Origin: Gammaproteobacteria bacterium
Lineage (GTDB): Bacteria > Pseudomonadota > Gammaproteobacteria > Eutrophobiales > Eutrophobiaceae
Assembly (NCBI GenBank): GCA_003645215.1
Contig: QNEM01000063.1
Coordinates: forward strand, 1-9,374
DNA length: 9,374 nucleotides
Reading direction: 5' to 3'
The translations under genes were made by a program, and so were the position numbers. Positions 1 to 7,225 of the stretch are shown piece after piece (position 1 is the first letter of the stretch; every line of letters starts with the position of its first letter). Under the pieces are notes generated by a model. The model made no database searches. It saw nothing but the letters and a program-made list of their open reading frames with translations, and was not told where the DNA came from.

Positions 1-1194
1 AATCTGCGTGCGTATGAAATTCGGGGTGTAGCCAAAATATCTTGTTGTCCCGGTTTGTTCAGTCTTCGAACTGCCTTCCCATAAAATCGGAAATGCTTTA
101 TTGATATATTTTTGCAGGTAAGTCCTTTTCATCTCTGCCGCTAATTGATGAAGCTCAACACTGCGCATTTTTTTTATATCGTTACTCACCTGATCAGCCA
201 GCCCGGCCGCTTTTGTACCCTCGCGTTCTGAATAACTGAATATATGTATGTGTGAGAATTCGACAGCTCTGATAAATCCCATGCTTTCCTGCCACTCTTG
301 TTCCGTTTCTCCGGGGAATCCTACGATTACATCCGTGGTGACGTTAAAGTCGGCAACTTCACTTCGTGCATATTCTATGAGCCGTTTGAAGTCTTCTGTT
401 TTACAACGGCGAGACATTCTTTTCAAAACACCGTCACTGCCACTTTGCAAAGGTAAATGCATATGTGGCATTAATCTGGGATTTGAGAATAATTCAAAAA
501 ACCTGTCTGGCAGGTCCCAGGGTTCAACCGATGCCAACCTGAGTCGTGGCAGGTCGGTTTCATTGAGTATGGTTTTAATTAATTCATAAAGATCACTATT
601 GATATCACTACCATAGCCACCGGCATGAACACCAGTCAGTACTGCTTCATGGATGCCTTGACTGGTCAGGTTGTTTATTTCAGCAACAATATCTCCGACA
701 GCTCGGCTGCGTTCACTTCCTCGCGCAACTGTGACAATGCAATAGGTACAACGGTAACGACAACCATCCTGTATTTTGATAAAGGCACGTTGGCGTCCAC
801 GCTTGAATAATGATGTCTCACCAGGAATCGTTGCCTCTGACGGCATGGTCAGCAGGTTCAGTTTTTGTGTGGCGATATCAACCAGTCTTTCCTTGTCCTG
901 ATTCGGGATCAGCAGATCGATACCTTCAATTTCATCTGCAATTGTCTTGTTCAGGCTGCTGTAGCAGCCACTGACGACAAGCTTTGCTGTGGGATTATTC
1001 CGGTGTGTGCGTCGTATTAACTGTCTTGATTTACGTACCGCATCCTGAGTCACCGCACAGGTATTAATCACAACGACATCAGCCTGTTCAGCTTTTTGCG
1101 TAATGGCATGGCCTTTAGACATAAAACCGGTGGCCCAGTTTTCAAGTTCTGCTTCGTTTAGCCTGCAACCCAGTGTGGTTAAATGTACTTGCAC
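1..1194 (-). CDS. mtaB: tRNA t6A37 methylthiotransferase MtaB (3' end cut by window edge)
   Basis: Radical-SAM methylthiotransferase of the MiaB/RimO/MtaB family. MtaB adds a methylthio group to C2 of t6A at position 37 of ANN-reading tRNAs, in the cytosol. The minus-strand frame is open for 398 codons from a GTG start to the window edge. The N-terminal UPF0004 domain has its three cluster cysteines in GCRLNEAE (C10), NTCAVT (C46) and SGCYSS (C77). The radical-SAM CxxxCxxC is CRYRCTYC (C145, C149, C152). The segments LTGVHAGGYG, LPLQSGSDGVLKRM and DVIVGFPGET are typical of the family, and YTPNFIRT near the edge starts the TRAM domain. Family members are about 430-450 residues, so roughly 30-50 are missing. 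The GTG is chosen because GGAA lies about 9 bases upstream and the family N-terminus (VHLTTLGC) begins here. The start is 3 bases after the deacetylase stop, so translation is probably coupled. MiaB and RimO are less likely because of the CRYRCTYC-type context. Confidence 0.93.
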   Translation of the reverse strand, partial: MQVHLTTLGCRLNEAELENWATGFMSKGHAITQKAEQADVVVINTCAVTQDAVRKSRQLIRRTHRNNPTAKLVVSGCYSSLNKTIADEIEGIDLLIPNQDKERLVDIATQKLNLLTMPSEATIPGETSLFKRGRQRAFIKIQDGCRYRCTYCIVTVARGSERSRAVGDIVAEINNLTSQGIHEAVLTGVHAGGYGSDINSDLYELIKTILNETDLPRLRLASVEPWDLPDRFFELFSNPRLMPHMHLPLQSGSDGVLKRMSRRCKTEDFKRLIEYARSEVADFNVTTDVIVGFPGETEQEWQESMGFIRAVEFSHIHIFSYSEREGTKAAGLADQVSNDIKKMRSVELHQLAAEMKRTYLQKYINKAFPILWEGSSKTEQTGTTRYFGYTPNFIRTQI

Positions 1195-1197
1195 GGG

Positions 1198-2145
1198 TCA
1201 CATTCCGTAAGAGTTTAAAGTTGAAAGATGCTTTTCAATGCATAGCGGTAACATGTCGAGATTATAACCACCTTCAAGTACAGAAATAATTCGTTTGTCT
1301 GAATAATGTTCGGCTTTTTCCATGATGCGCTCGGTCATCCACGCATAAAATTCTGTGCTCAGGTTCACCTGTCCCAGGGGATCATCAATATGTGCATCAA
1401 AACCTGCGGAGATGATGATAGCTTCTGGTTTGAATTCATCTATGCTGGGTAAAATTATATCCTTGAATGCCCGTTCGTAGTCACCATCATTTGCGCCTGC
1501 AGGCATGGGGCAGTTGAGTGTGGCGCCCACGCCCTTGCTTATACCTGTTTCACTATAGGCCCCTGTGCCGGGATAGAATGGGTATTGATGGGTACTGATA
1601 TACAGCACGGATGGATCTGACTCGAAGCTATGCTGTGTGCCATTTCCATGATGTACATCCCAATCAAGGATTAAAATTTTATCCAGTTGATATTGTTGCT
1701 GCAGGTATTTGGCAAGGATGGCAACGTTATTAAAAAGACAAAAACCAAGGGCCTGATCCTGTTCGGCGTGATGACCGGGAGGTCTGATCAGTGCCAAACC
1801 ATTATCAATCTCTTTATTGATGACCTTATCGGCGATTTCAAGAACCGCACCTGTGGCCATGCGTGCGATATCGTATGACCTTGGACAAATACTGACATCC
1901 ATTGAATCAAGAAAATCATTACCAGATTGGCATGTTGATTCCGCACGTTTTATATAATCAAGACTGTGAACTGATTCAATCCAGTTCAGTTCAGCGGTTC
2001 TGGGTGCCAGATGTGTGAGTGAATCAAACCAGACAAGTTGTTTGAGGTGTTGGATAGAAACATCCAGGCGCTCGCTGCACTCTGGATGCCCCGGACTGGT
2101 TTTGTGTTCAAGAAATACAGGATCGTAAAGTAAACCAGTTGTCAT
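1198..2145 (-). CDS. Histone deacetylase superfamily (class II-like) zinc amidohydrolase
   Basis: A 315-residue arginase-fold deacetylase, the usual length for bacterial HDAC-like amidohydrolases. Such enzymes remove acyl groups from acetyl-lysine or acetylated polyamines using one Zn2+. The visible motifs in order are: RPPGHHAEQD with the catalytic His pair H125/H126, GFCLFNNVAI, DWDVHHGNGT with zinc ligands D163 and H165, SAGFDAH with the third ligand D250, and LEGGYN with the transition-state tyrosine Y294. All catalytic residues are therefore intact. There is no signal peptide, so it is cytosolic. It lies 19 bases downstream of the isocitrate dehydrogenase stop and 3 bases upstream of mtaB, all on one strand, which indicates co-transcription. 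No strong Shine-Dalgarno precedes the ATG. The substrate cannot be told from sequence: a protein lysine deacetylase, an acetylpolyamine amidohydrolase and an AcuC-like enzyme are all possible. The SAGFDA and GFCLFNN motifs favour the class II-like group. Confidence 0.93.
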   Translation of the reverse strand: MTTGLLYDPVFLEHKTSPGHPECSERLDVSIQHLKQLVWFDSLTHLAPRTAELNWIESVHSLDYIKRAESTCQSGNDFLDSMDVSICPRSYDIARMATGAVLEIADKVINKEIDNGLALIRPPGHHAEQDQALGFCLFNNVAILAKYLQQQYQLDKILILDWDVHHGNGTQHSFESDPSVLYISTHQYPFYPGTGAYSETGISKGVGATLNCPMPAGANDGDYERAFKDIILPSIDEFKPEAIIISAGFDAHIDDPLGQVNLSTEFYAWMTERIMEKAEHYSDKRIISVLEGGYNLDMLPLCIEKHLSTLNSYGM

Positions 2146-2164
2146 AAAACTTAAGTGTATCTAC

Positions 2165-3208
2165 CTAGCTGAGTCGCTTGATGATAGCTTCCGCATATTC
2201 AATGGTTGTTGCGCTACCACCGAGGTCACCAGTACGAACATTGTCTTCATTAAGGACTGTTCTGATTGTGCGACGTAATTGTTTGGCCTTGTCATGTTCA
2301 TTGACGTGCTCCAGCATCATTGCAGATGCAAGTAACATAGCTGTTGGATTGGCAATGCCTTTTCCGGCAATGTCTGGCGCTGATCCGTGTACTGCTTCAA
2401 ATATTGCAACATCAGGGCCGATGTTGCCGCCTGGTGCCAGGCCCAGGCCGCCAATCAGTCCTGCAATTTCATCGGAGAGAATGTCGCCAAACATATTACT
2501 GGTTAGAATAATGTCAAACTGGGAAGGGTTGATGACAAGTTGCATGGCTGTGTTATCAACAATACGCTCTTCAATCTCGAGTTTATCTGCATAAGGCTTA
2601 CCAACTTCAAGTGCAGTATCAAGGAACAAACCAGTGAGTTTTTTCAGAATATTGGCCTTATGTACCACCGTTACCTTTTTACGGCCATGGCGTAAGGCAT
2701 AATCAAAGGTGAATTCAGCAATTCTTTTGCAACCCGCGCGTGTCATTATTCCTGATGCAGAGGCAACAGCCCTTGGGTCACCATCGACAGGAATATAATG
2801 TTCAACACCCACGTACAGGCCTTCAGTATTTTCGCGGATTAAAATCAGGTCAATATCTTCGAAACGACCTCCGGGAATAAAAGTCTGTGCGGGCCTGACG
2901 TTGGCATATAAATTAAATTCTTCTCGCAGACGAACGGTAGCAGAACGAAAGCCTTCACCGACAGGCGTAGTTAAAGGTGCCTTAAGTGCAAGTTTGGTCT
3001 CGCGAATGTTATCCAGCATGGGTTTGGGTAACACATCACCTGATTCTTCCATTGCTGCAAGGCCTGCCTTAAAGCGTGTCCATTCAAAAGGTGCCTTTAG
3101 TGCATCTAATACATTGATAGTGGCTTCAGTAATTTCTGGACCGATACCATCGCCATCTATTAGTGTTGCAGGTATTTTATTAATTTTGTCATCTCCTGTG
3201 TTGATCAT
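2165..3208 (-). CDS. icd: Isocitrate dehydrogenase, NAD-dependent type
   Basis: A 347-residue decarboxylating beta-hydroxyacid dehydrogenase. It most likely oxidises isocitrate to 2-oxoglutarate in the TCA cycle in the cytosol. The N-terminal ATLIDGDGIGPEI is the family start. Substrate-binding residues are S89, R95, R105 (YANVRP), R125 (IRENTEG), Y132 and K184 (VVHKAN). Metal ligands are D218 (VDNTAMQLV), D242 and D246 (MFGDILSDE). The cofactor loop HGSAPDIAGKGIANP has Asp279-Ile280, where NADP-specific E. coli Icd has Lys-Tyr, so NAD preference is expected. The short length fits the NAD-IDH group rather than the roughly 416-residue NADP enzyme. Phosphosite-like S89 is followed by A-T rather than the commoner x-N (see findings). 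Isopropylmalate, homoisocitrate or tartrate dehydrogenase are alternatives, but no leu or lysine-pathway genes are nearby and the ENTEGLYVGVEHY segment looks IDH-like. The ATG is the only in-frame start before the fold begins. prc lies 81 bases upstream and the deacetylase gene 19 bases downstream. Confidence 0.87.
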   Translation of the reverse strand: MINTGDDKINKIPATLIDGDGIGPEITEATINVLDALKAPFEWTRFKAGLAAMEESGDVLPKPMLDNIRETKLALKAPLTTPVGEGFRSATVRLREEFNLYANVRPAQTFIPGGRFEDIDLILIRENTEGLYVGVEHYIPVDGDPRAVASASGIMTRAGCKRIAEFTFDYALRHGRKKVTVVHKANILKKLTGLFLDTALEVGKPYADKLEIEERIVDNTAMQLVINPSQFDIILTSNMFGDILSDEIAGLIGGLGLAPGGNIGPDVAIFEAVHGSAPDIAGKGIANPTAMLLASAMMLEHVNEHDKAKQLRRTIRTVLNEDNVRTGDLGGSATTIEYAEAIIKRLS

Positions 3209-3289
3209 AATGACGGAAAACTCTTGCCTGATGAGTACACTTCATTGAGCAAGTAATTGAGGTTTTTTGTATTTCAGTACGAAGTAATA

Positions 3290-5437
3290 TTACATATTGC
3301 CTGTAGCATTTTCTTGTTCAATCTTCAGTGCCTGGAGCCCTGAAGGACCAGACTCCACTATCAGGATAAGATCATTGAGAATGCGAGCGGTCTCCTGTAG
3401 CAGGATGTCATGAGGTTTTTCTTTATCATCTTCCTCTTCCTCTTCATCTTCGTCAATTTTCACTGTGTCATCCCTTTGCGGAAGTGGTTCAAGTCCCTGT
3501 GCGATTCTCAATTCATTCTCAAGCTCATGCTTCATGTCCAGTAATTGTTCACGTTCAGCCTTACGTTTACTCTCCATTAGAGAAATTGTTTTTTTGTAAC
3601 TATTTAATTTAACAAGTTGTAGTTGTTCCAGAAGTAATATGAAAGACCTGTCAGAACTCACACGTTGTTCATGTGAAGCTCTGGCCTTGTCATAAAAATA
3701 TTCTGGTGAACTTACCTTGACATATTTTGCTGATTTCACCTGGTCCCATGGCAAGGCATTCTCCAGTGAACGTTCACCATAATCTTCTATATCTATTGCT
3801 GTGGGAAAAATAATATCAGGGATGACACCTTTATTTTGATTGCTGCCGCCACTGACGCGGAAAAACTGTGCAATCGTTGTTTTAAGTTTGCCATGTTCTT
3901 CTTTAGGATTTTTAATAAAGTGATTGAGATCGACAATATTTTGCACCGTCCCCTTACCAAAGGTTGGCTCGCCGATAATAATGCCACGTTGATAGTCCTG
4001 AATAGCACCTGCAAAAATTTCTGAGGCAGAGGCACTGTTCCTGTCAACCAGTACTGCCAAAGGCCCTGCATAAAATAGAGTAGGGTCAGGATCATTATTA
4101 ATATCAATTTCTCCTGAGGAATTTTTCGTTTGTACCACAGGACCTTCCTTGATAAAGAGTCCCGTTAGCGCAAGTGATTCAGAGAGAGAGCCACCGCCAT
4201 TCGCACGTAGGTCAATGATGATCCCCTCGACACCTTCTTTTTTGAGGTCGGTGATGAGTTTACGAACATCTTTACTGGTACTTCTGTAATCAGAGTCGCC
4301 CTTGGCCTGGGCTGCAAAGTCCACATAGAAAGTAGGGATATCAATAACCCCAATCTTCCTGTCCAGACCAGGTAATTCGATTAGTTTCGATTTTGATGCT
4401 GATTCTTCCAGCTTAATCTTGTTTCTGGTCAAGGTAACGACCTGGTTAAGATCTTCACTGCCAGTCTTGCCAGGAATGATTTCCAGACGCAGGACTGTAC
4501 CTTTGGGCCCGCGGATAAGTTCTACGACGTCATCAAGTCTCCAGCCAATGACATCAATGATTTCTCCATCTTCACCCTGACCAACACCGATGATCTTGTC
4601 TTTACTATGAAGTTTTTTACTCAGGTCTGCTGGTCCGCCTGGGATAATTTTCTGGATAAGCGTGTAATCATTTTCATTTCTGAGGACTGCACCGACGCCT
4701 TCGAGAGAGAGCCGCATACTGATATCAAAGTTTTCCGAGGTCCTGGGTGAGAAATAAGAAGTATGAGGTTCGATTGAAGTCGTATAGGCGTTAACAAAGG
4801 TCTGAAAGATATCATTCGAATTTAGCTGATACGTGCTGGTATAAATTCGTTGATATCGTTTCCTTAAAGTTTCTTTTATTTCTGTTTCTTCTTTACCAGT
4901 CAATAGAAGATTGAGCATGTCATTCTTTACACGCTTGCGCCACATTTCATTTAACTCATTAACATTGGTAGCCCAGGGAAGCTCACGGCGGTCAAACAGA
5001 TATTCTTCATCAATTTCAAAATCAAATTCATTCTCTAGTTCCAGGACTGCATAATTGATACGTTCCTTGACCCTGTTCCTGTAGATTTTAAAAATATCAA
5101 ACGCTGGTTTTAGCTCTGATTTCAATAGAGCATCGTCCAATTTATATCTGTATCTTGAAAATTTCTTGATGTCTTCATCCAGAAAAAAACTGCGATTTGG
5201 ATCCAGGCTTTTCAGGTAGGAGTCAAATATTGATGAAGACAATGCGTCATCAAGTGGTTTCTTGTGATAGTGATGACTATTGATTAAATAAGTAATTATT
5301 TCCGTCGCGTTAGTATGTTTTTTGGCAGGGGTCAATTCCGACAGAGGCACTAATGGTGTTTCTGAATAGACACTAACCTGGAAAAAGATAGAACAGAATG
5401 CCAGAATTAATGCAATAAATAGTGGAAGTTTCTTCAT
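3290..5437 (-). CDS. prc: Tail-specific (C-terminal processing) protease Prc, family S41
   Basis: Periplasmic serine protease that recognises nonpolar C-terminal tails. In E. coli it processes FtsI and degrades the hydrolase MepS. From the ATG the protein is 715 residues, against 682 for E. coli Prc. A signal peptide (MKKLPLFIALILAF..., about 25 residues) is followed by an N-terminal helical domain and a PDZ domain at about 240-325 (SLEGVGAVL, IIPGGPA, VIGWRLDDVVELIRGPKGT). The S41 core at about 360-545 contains IDLRANGGGSL, DRNSASASEIFAGA with nucleophile S470, and GEPTFGKGTVQ with general base K495 and Q499. A C-terminal coiled-coil-like domain follows. Residues about 660-674 form an acidic run (DEDEEEEEDD). 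A TTG at 5458 would add seven residues before the signal peptide. I prefer the ATG because it gives a standard signal peptide, though neither start has a convincing Shine-Dalgarno. The TPR gene ends 78 bases upstream, and a possible promoter lies in that gap. Confidence 0.95.
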   Translation of the reverse strand: MKKLPLFIALILAFCSIFFQVSVYSETPLVPLSELTPAKKHTNATEIITYLINSHHYHKKPLDDALSSSIFDSYLKSLDPNRSFFLDEDIKKFSRYRYKLDDALLKSELKPAFDIFKIYRNRVKERINYAVLELENEFDFEIDEEYLFDRRELPWATNVNELNEMWRKRVKNDMLNLLLTGKEETEIKETLRKRYQRIYTSTYQLNSNDIFQTFVNAYTTSIEPHTSYFSPRTSENFDISMRLSLEGVGAVLRNENDYTLIQKIIPGGPADLSKKLHSKDKIIGVGQGEDGEIIDVIGWRLDDVVELIRGPKGTVLRLEIIPGKTGSEDLNQVVTLTRNKIKLEESASKSKLIELPGLDRKIGVIDIPTFYVDFAAQAKGDSDYRSTSKDVRKLITDLKKEGVEGIIIDLRANGGGSLSESLALTGLFIKEGPVVQTKNSSGEIDINNDPDPTLFYAGPLAVLVDRNSASASEIFAGAIQDYQRGIIIGEPTFGKGTVQNIVDLNHFIKNPKEEHGKLKTTIAQFFRVSGGSNQNKGVIPDIIFPTAIDIEDYGERSLENALPWDQVKSAKYVKVSSPEYFYDKARASHEQRVSSDRSFILLLEQLQLVKLNSYKKTISLMESKRKAEREQLLDMKHELENELRIAQGLEPLPQRDDTVKIDEDEEEEEDDKEKPHDILLQETARILNDLILIVESGPSGLQALKIEQENATGNM

Positions 5438-5482
5438 AGAGTGTATCGGGTTAATCAAGTAAGCGCGTTCCGTAGTGTGTGC

Positions 5483-5488
5483 ATTATA
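5483..5488 (-). promoter_or_regulatory. Possible -10 box for prc
   Basis: The minus strand reads a perfect TATAAT here, in the gap between the TPR gene and prc, 45 bases before the prc ATG. No good -35 is seen at 16-18 bases upstream (CATTAG or similar). It would allow prc to be transcribed apart from the TPR gene. The surrounding DNA is AT-rich, so a chance match is quite possible. Confidence 0.3.
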
Positions 5489-5515
5489 TCTTATTTATCA
5501 TGTCGCTAATGGTTT

Positions 5516-6001
5516 TTAGCTATTTTGTGCGCTGTTAGTCATATGATGATCGATAAATGAGTGGGCATTATTCTCTTTTAATTTCTCCAGGAGGTCGCTA
5601 ACTTCCCCGGCTTTCTTGTTACTTCCCCCAAGAAATCTGGGAGCCTGTTTGTAATATTCCATAAGGTCTGTAAGAGCAGCGATATTTTTCGGATCCAGTT
5701 CAACAGCACGTTCAAGAGATTTTTTTGCATCTTTAGCATATCTCATAGCCTTCAACCAACCAGAGGATTCTGCCAATTCTCCGTAAGTTTTCGCAAGCCA
5801 GTGGTGATAACGCGAATCATCAGGTGACAGGCTGATGGCCTTTGAAAAGCTATTTGCAGCTGCATCATAGTTGTCATCCTGGTATAAAATCTGGCCCTGA
5901 TGGAAATTATCCTCGGCATCAGAACCCGTTCCTTCGTTGGCATAGCTACTGAAAGTAGCCAGCATGATGGAAAATATGACTATTAAATGTCTTAAGTGCA
6001 T
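5516..6001 (-). CDS. Exported TPR-repeat protein upstream of prc
   Basis: I do not recognise a named family. From the ATG at 6001 the product is 161 residues: a signal peptide (MHLRHLIVIFSIMLATFSSYA, likely cut before NEG), then TPR-like helical repeats. The first is at about 30-63 (ADNFHQGQILYQ..NYDAAANSFSKAISLSPDD), the second at about 64-82 (HHWLAKTYGEL), the third at about 92-121 (AKKSLERAVELDPKNIAALTDLMEYYKQAP). The tail continues FLGGSNKKAGEVSDLLEKL. There is no lipobox cysteine, so a soluble periplasmic protein is expected. TPR domains bind protein partners. The frame is open to an ATG at 6118 (200 residues), but that version would bury the signal peptide behind 39 polar residues. It lies 78 bases upstream of prc on the same strand. 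In E. coli the TPR lipoprotein NlpI is the adaptor for Prc, so a role as a Prc partner is a reasonable inference without direct proof. Confidence 0.82.
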   Translation of the reverse strand: MHLRHLIVIFSIMLATFSSYANEGTGSDAEDNFHQGQILYQDDNYDAAANSFSKAISLSPDDSRYHHWLAKTYGELAESSGWLKAMRYAKDAKKSLERAVELDPKNIAALTDLMEYYKQAPRFLGGSNKKAGEVSDLLEKLKENNAHSFIDHHMTNSAQNS

Positions 6002-6011
6002 GATTGTCTGA

Positions 6012-6025
6012 TGGTTTATAAACCA
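6012..6025. promoter_or_regulatory. 14-base perfect palindrome just upstream of the TPR gene
   Basis: TGGTTTATAAACCA is a perfect dyad with its nearest end 10 bases before the TPR gene ATG. It could be a dimeric regulator's operator or part of a promoter, since it contains TATAAA. If the longer 200-residue reading of the TPR gene were correct, it would lie inside coding sequence. No second copy was seen in the window. Confidence 0.25.
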
Positions 6026-6252
6026 ATAAATTAGATAAATTCCGTGTAATTTAGCACGATTAGAAGGTGTTTCTGGTATTAAGTTTAGATTTTTTCTATT
6101 TTCACCCTGATTTAGCATTGTTTTTACATTTATTTCACTTCGTATGCACAGAACAAGCAGCCAATTAGCCTGTCACATCAACAACAGCTATCCTAATATG
6201 TACAGAATAAAGATGATTATTTCGTATAAATGAAGCGTTTCAAACGAGTCTC

Positions 6253-7206
6253 ATGATCAGAGTTCTGGTTTTTCTCTTTTTATTCATGTCACCATTTGTG
6301 GGGTCGGTGTTTGCTGATGAGGGCAGGGAGATTAGATGGAATCGCCCTCCGGGCAAATTGGTCAGCATTGGTACACACAGACTTCATCTATACTGCACAG
6401 AAGGAAATGGCCCCACAGTAATACTTGATGCCGGTTTGGGCGGGTTTTCACTTGACTGGTACAAGGTCCAGGGTCTGTTGGCCGAGAATAATATCAGGGC
6501 CTGTAGTTATGACAGGGCGGGATACGGCTGGAGTGACAGAGGTCCTTCTCCACGTGCGACAGACCAGATTGTTGATGAGCTATCCACACTACTGGAAGCT
6601 GCTGAATTACCAGCTCCTTATATCTTGGTGGGACATTCTTTTGGCGGCTTCAATATGATTTATTTCTCCAAGCTTTATGCCTCCAGAACAGCTGGTCTGG
6701 TATTGGTAGATTCATCACACCCTGAACAGGCAGAGCGATTGCCGTCCATTCCCAATGATAAAAGCATCGCGGATTTAGGCAATTTTCAACGGGTGTTTAC
6801 CGGTGAAACACTGCATTTGTACCCGGAGAGTATTAGAAATCTGGCTGGAGCTATATTATCTGCGCCGCGAACAGCTGATACCGAGCGGCGTGAATATGTA
6901 AATTATCCCATCAGTGCGGCACAGATTAGTCACTCAGGAAGGCTTAGAGATATGCCCCTGGTGGTTGTCTCCAGAGGAGAACAGGAATGGTCAGACGATC
7001 CCCTGGGTGCAGCTCTGTACCTTGCGTGGATGGAAATGCAGAAAGAATTGTCAAAGCTTAATGCTTCAGGAACACAGATAATTGCTGCAGGCAGTGGACA
7101 TTTAATACCACTGGAAAAACCTGAGTTTGTAGTTGACGCTATCCAGTCAGTAATAACAGACCTGAATAAAAAAGCGGCACACCTTGCAGATGTGCCGCCT
7201 GAATAA
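6253..7206 (+). CDS. Exported alpha/beta hydrolase, esterase/lipase-like
   Basis: The only plus-strand gene, 317 residues. A signal peptide of about 21 residues (MIRVLVFLFLFMSPFVGSVFA-DE) implies periplasmic or secreted location. An alpha/beta-hydrolase fold follows. The oxyanion-loop strand is VILDAGLGGFSLDW (about 56-69), then CSYDRAGYGWSD (84-95), typical of this hydrolase group. The nucleophile elbow GHSFGG has Ser129. VLVDSSHPEQ follows at 151-159, and GSGHLIPLEKP carries the catalytic His283. The acid residue is probably near SRGEQEWSDD (239-249), but I cannot assign it with certainty. The substrate is unknown. An ester is more likely than a peptide, and there is no lid domain of a true lipase. 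The gene is divergent from the TPR gene (252 bases from that gene's ATG) and converges on the FKBP gene with 19 bases between stop codons. No clear Shine-Dalgarno or promoter was found upstream. Its last codons contain the FKBP terminator hairpin. Confidence 0.92.
   Translation: MIRVLVFLFLFMSPFVGSVFADEGREIRWNRPPGKLVSIGTHRLHLYCTEGNGPTVILDAGLGGFSLDWYKVQGLLAENNIRACSYDRAGYGWSDRGPSPRATDQIVDELSTLLEAAELPAPYILVGHSFGGFNMIYFSKLYASRTAGLVLVDSSHPEQAERLPSIPNDKSIADLGNFQRVFTGETLHLYPESIRNLAGAILSAPRTADTERREYVNYPISAAQISHSGRLRDMPLVVVSRGEQEWSDDPLGAALYLAWMEMQKELSKLNASGTQIIAAGSGHLIPLEKPEFVVDAIQSVITDLNKKAAHLADVPPE
7166..7198 (-). terminator. Intrinsic terminator of the FKBP gene, inside the end of the hydrolase gene
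   Basis: On the minus strand, GCGGCACA (7198-7191) and TGTGCCGC (7181-7174) form a perfect 8-bp GC-rich stem with a 9-base loop. TTTTTTATT follows at once (7173-7165). It starts 28 bases after the FKBP stop codon. On the plus strand the hairpin has no T-run after it, so it should stop only minus-strand transcription. It also encodes the hydrolase C-terminus (AAHLADVPP). Confidence 0.85.
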
Positions 7207-7225
7207 AATACCCTGGTATTAAATA

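Noticed and set aside
248..810. Plus-strand open frames (248-589 and 625-810)
   Set aside because: They lie opposite the mtaB frame, which carries the full MtaB motif set. They show no recognisable domain.
2165..3208. 3-isopropylmalate dehydrogenase (leuB) for the IDH gene
   Set aside because: The HGSAPDIAGKGIANP loop is shared with LeuB, but the ENTEGLYVGVEHY and YANVRP segments look IDH-like and no leucine-pathway genes are nearby. Not fully excluded.
2178..3248. Two plus-strand open frames (2178-2594 and 2901-3248)
   Set aside because: They are antisense to the isocitrate dehydrogenase gene and have the serine-, proline- and alanine-rich composition typical of shadow frames.
5438..5458. 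TTG start at 5458 for Prc (722 residues)
   Set aside because: It adds seven residues before a standard signal peptide that begins cleanly at the ATG at 5437. A weak GGAA upstream of the TTG keeps it possible.
6002..6118. Longer 200-residue version of the TPR protein starting at 6118
   Set aside because: It would place 39 mostly polar residues before an otherwise normal signal peptide. The ATG at 6001 gives a proper exported protein.
7174..7198. Hairpin as a terminator for the plus-strand hydrolase
   Set aside because: On the plus strand it lies before the stop codon and is followed by CTGAATAAAA, with no T-run.
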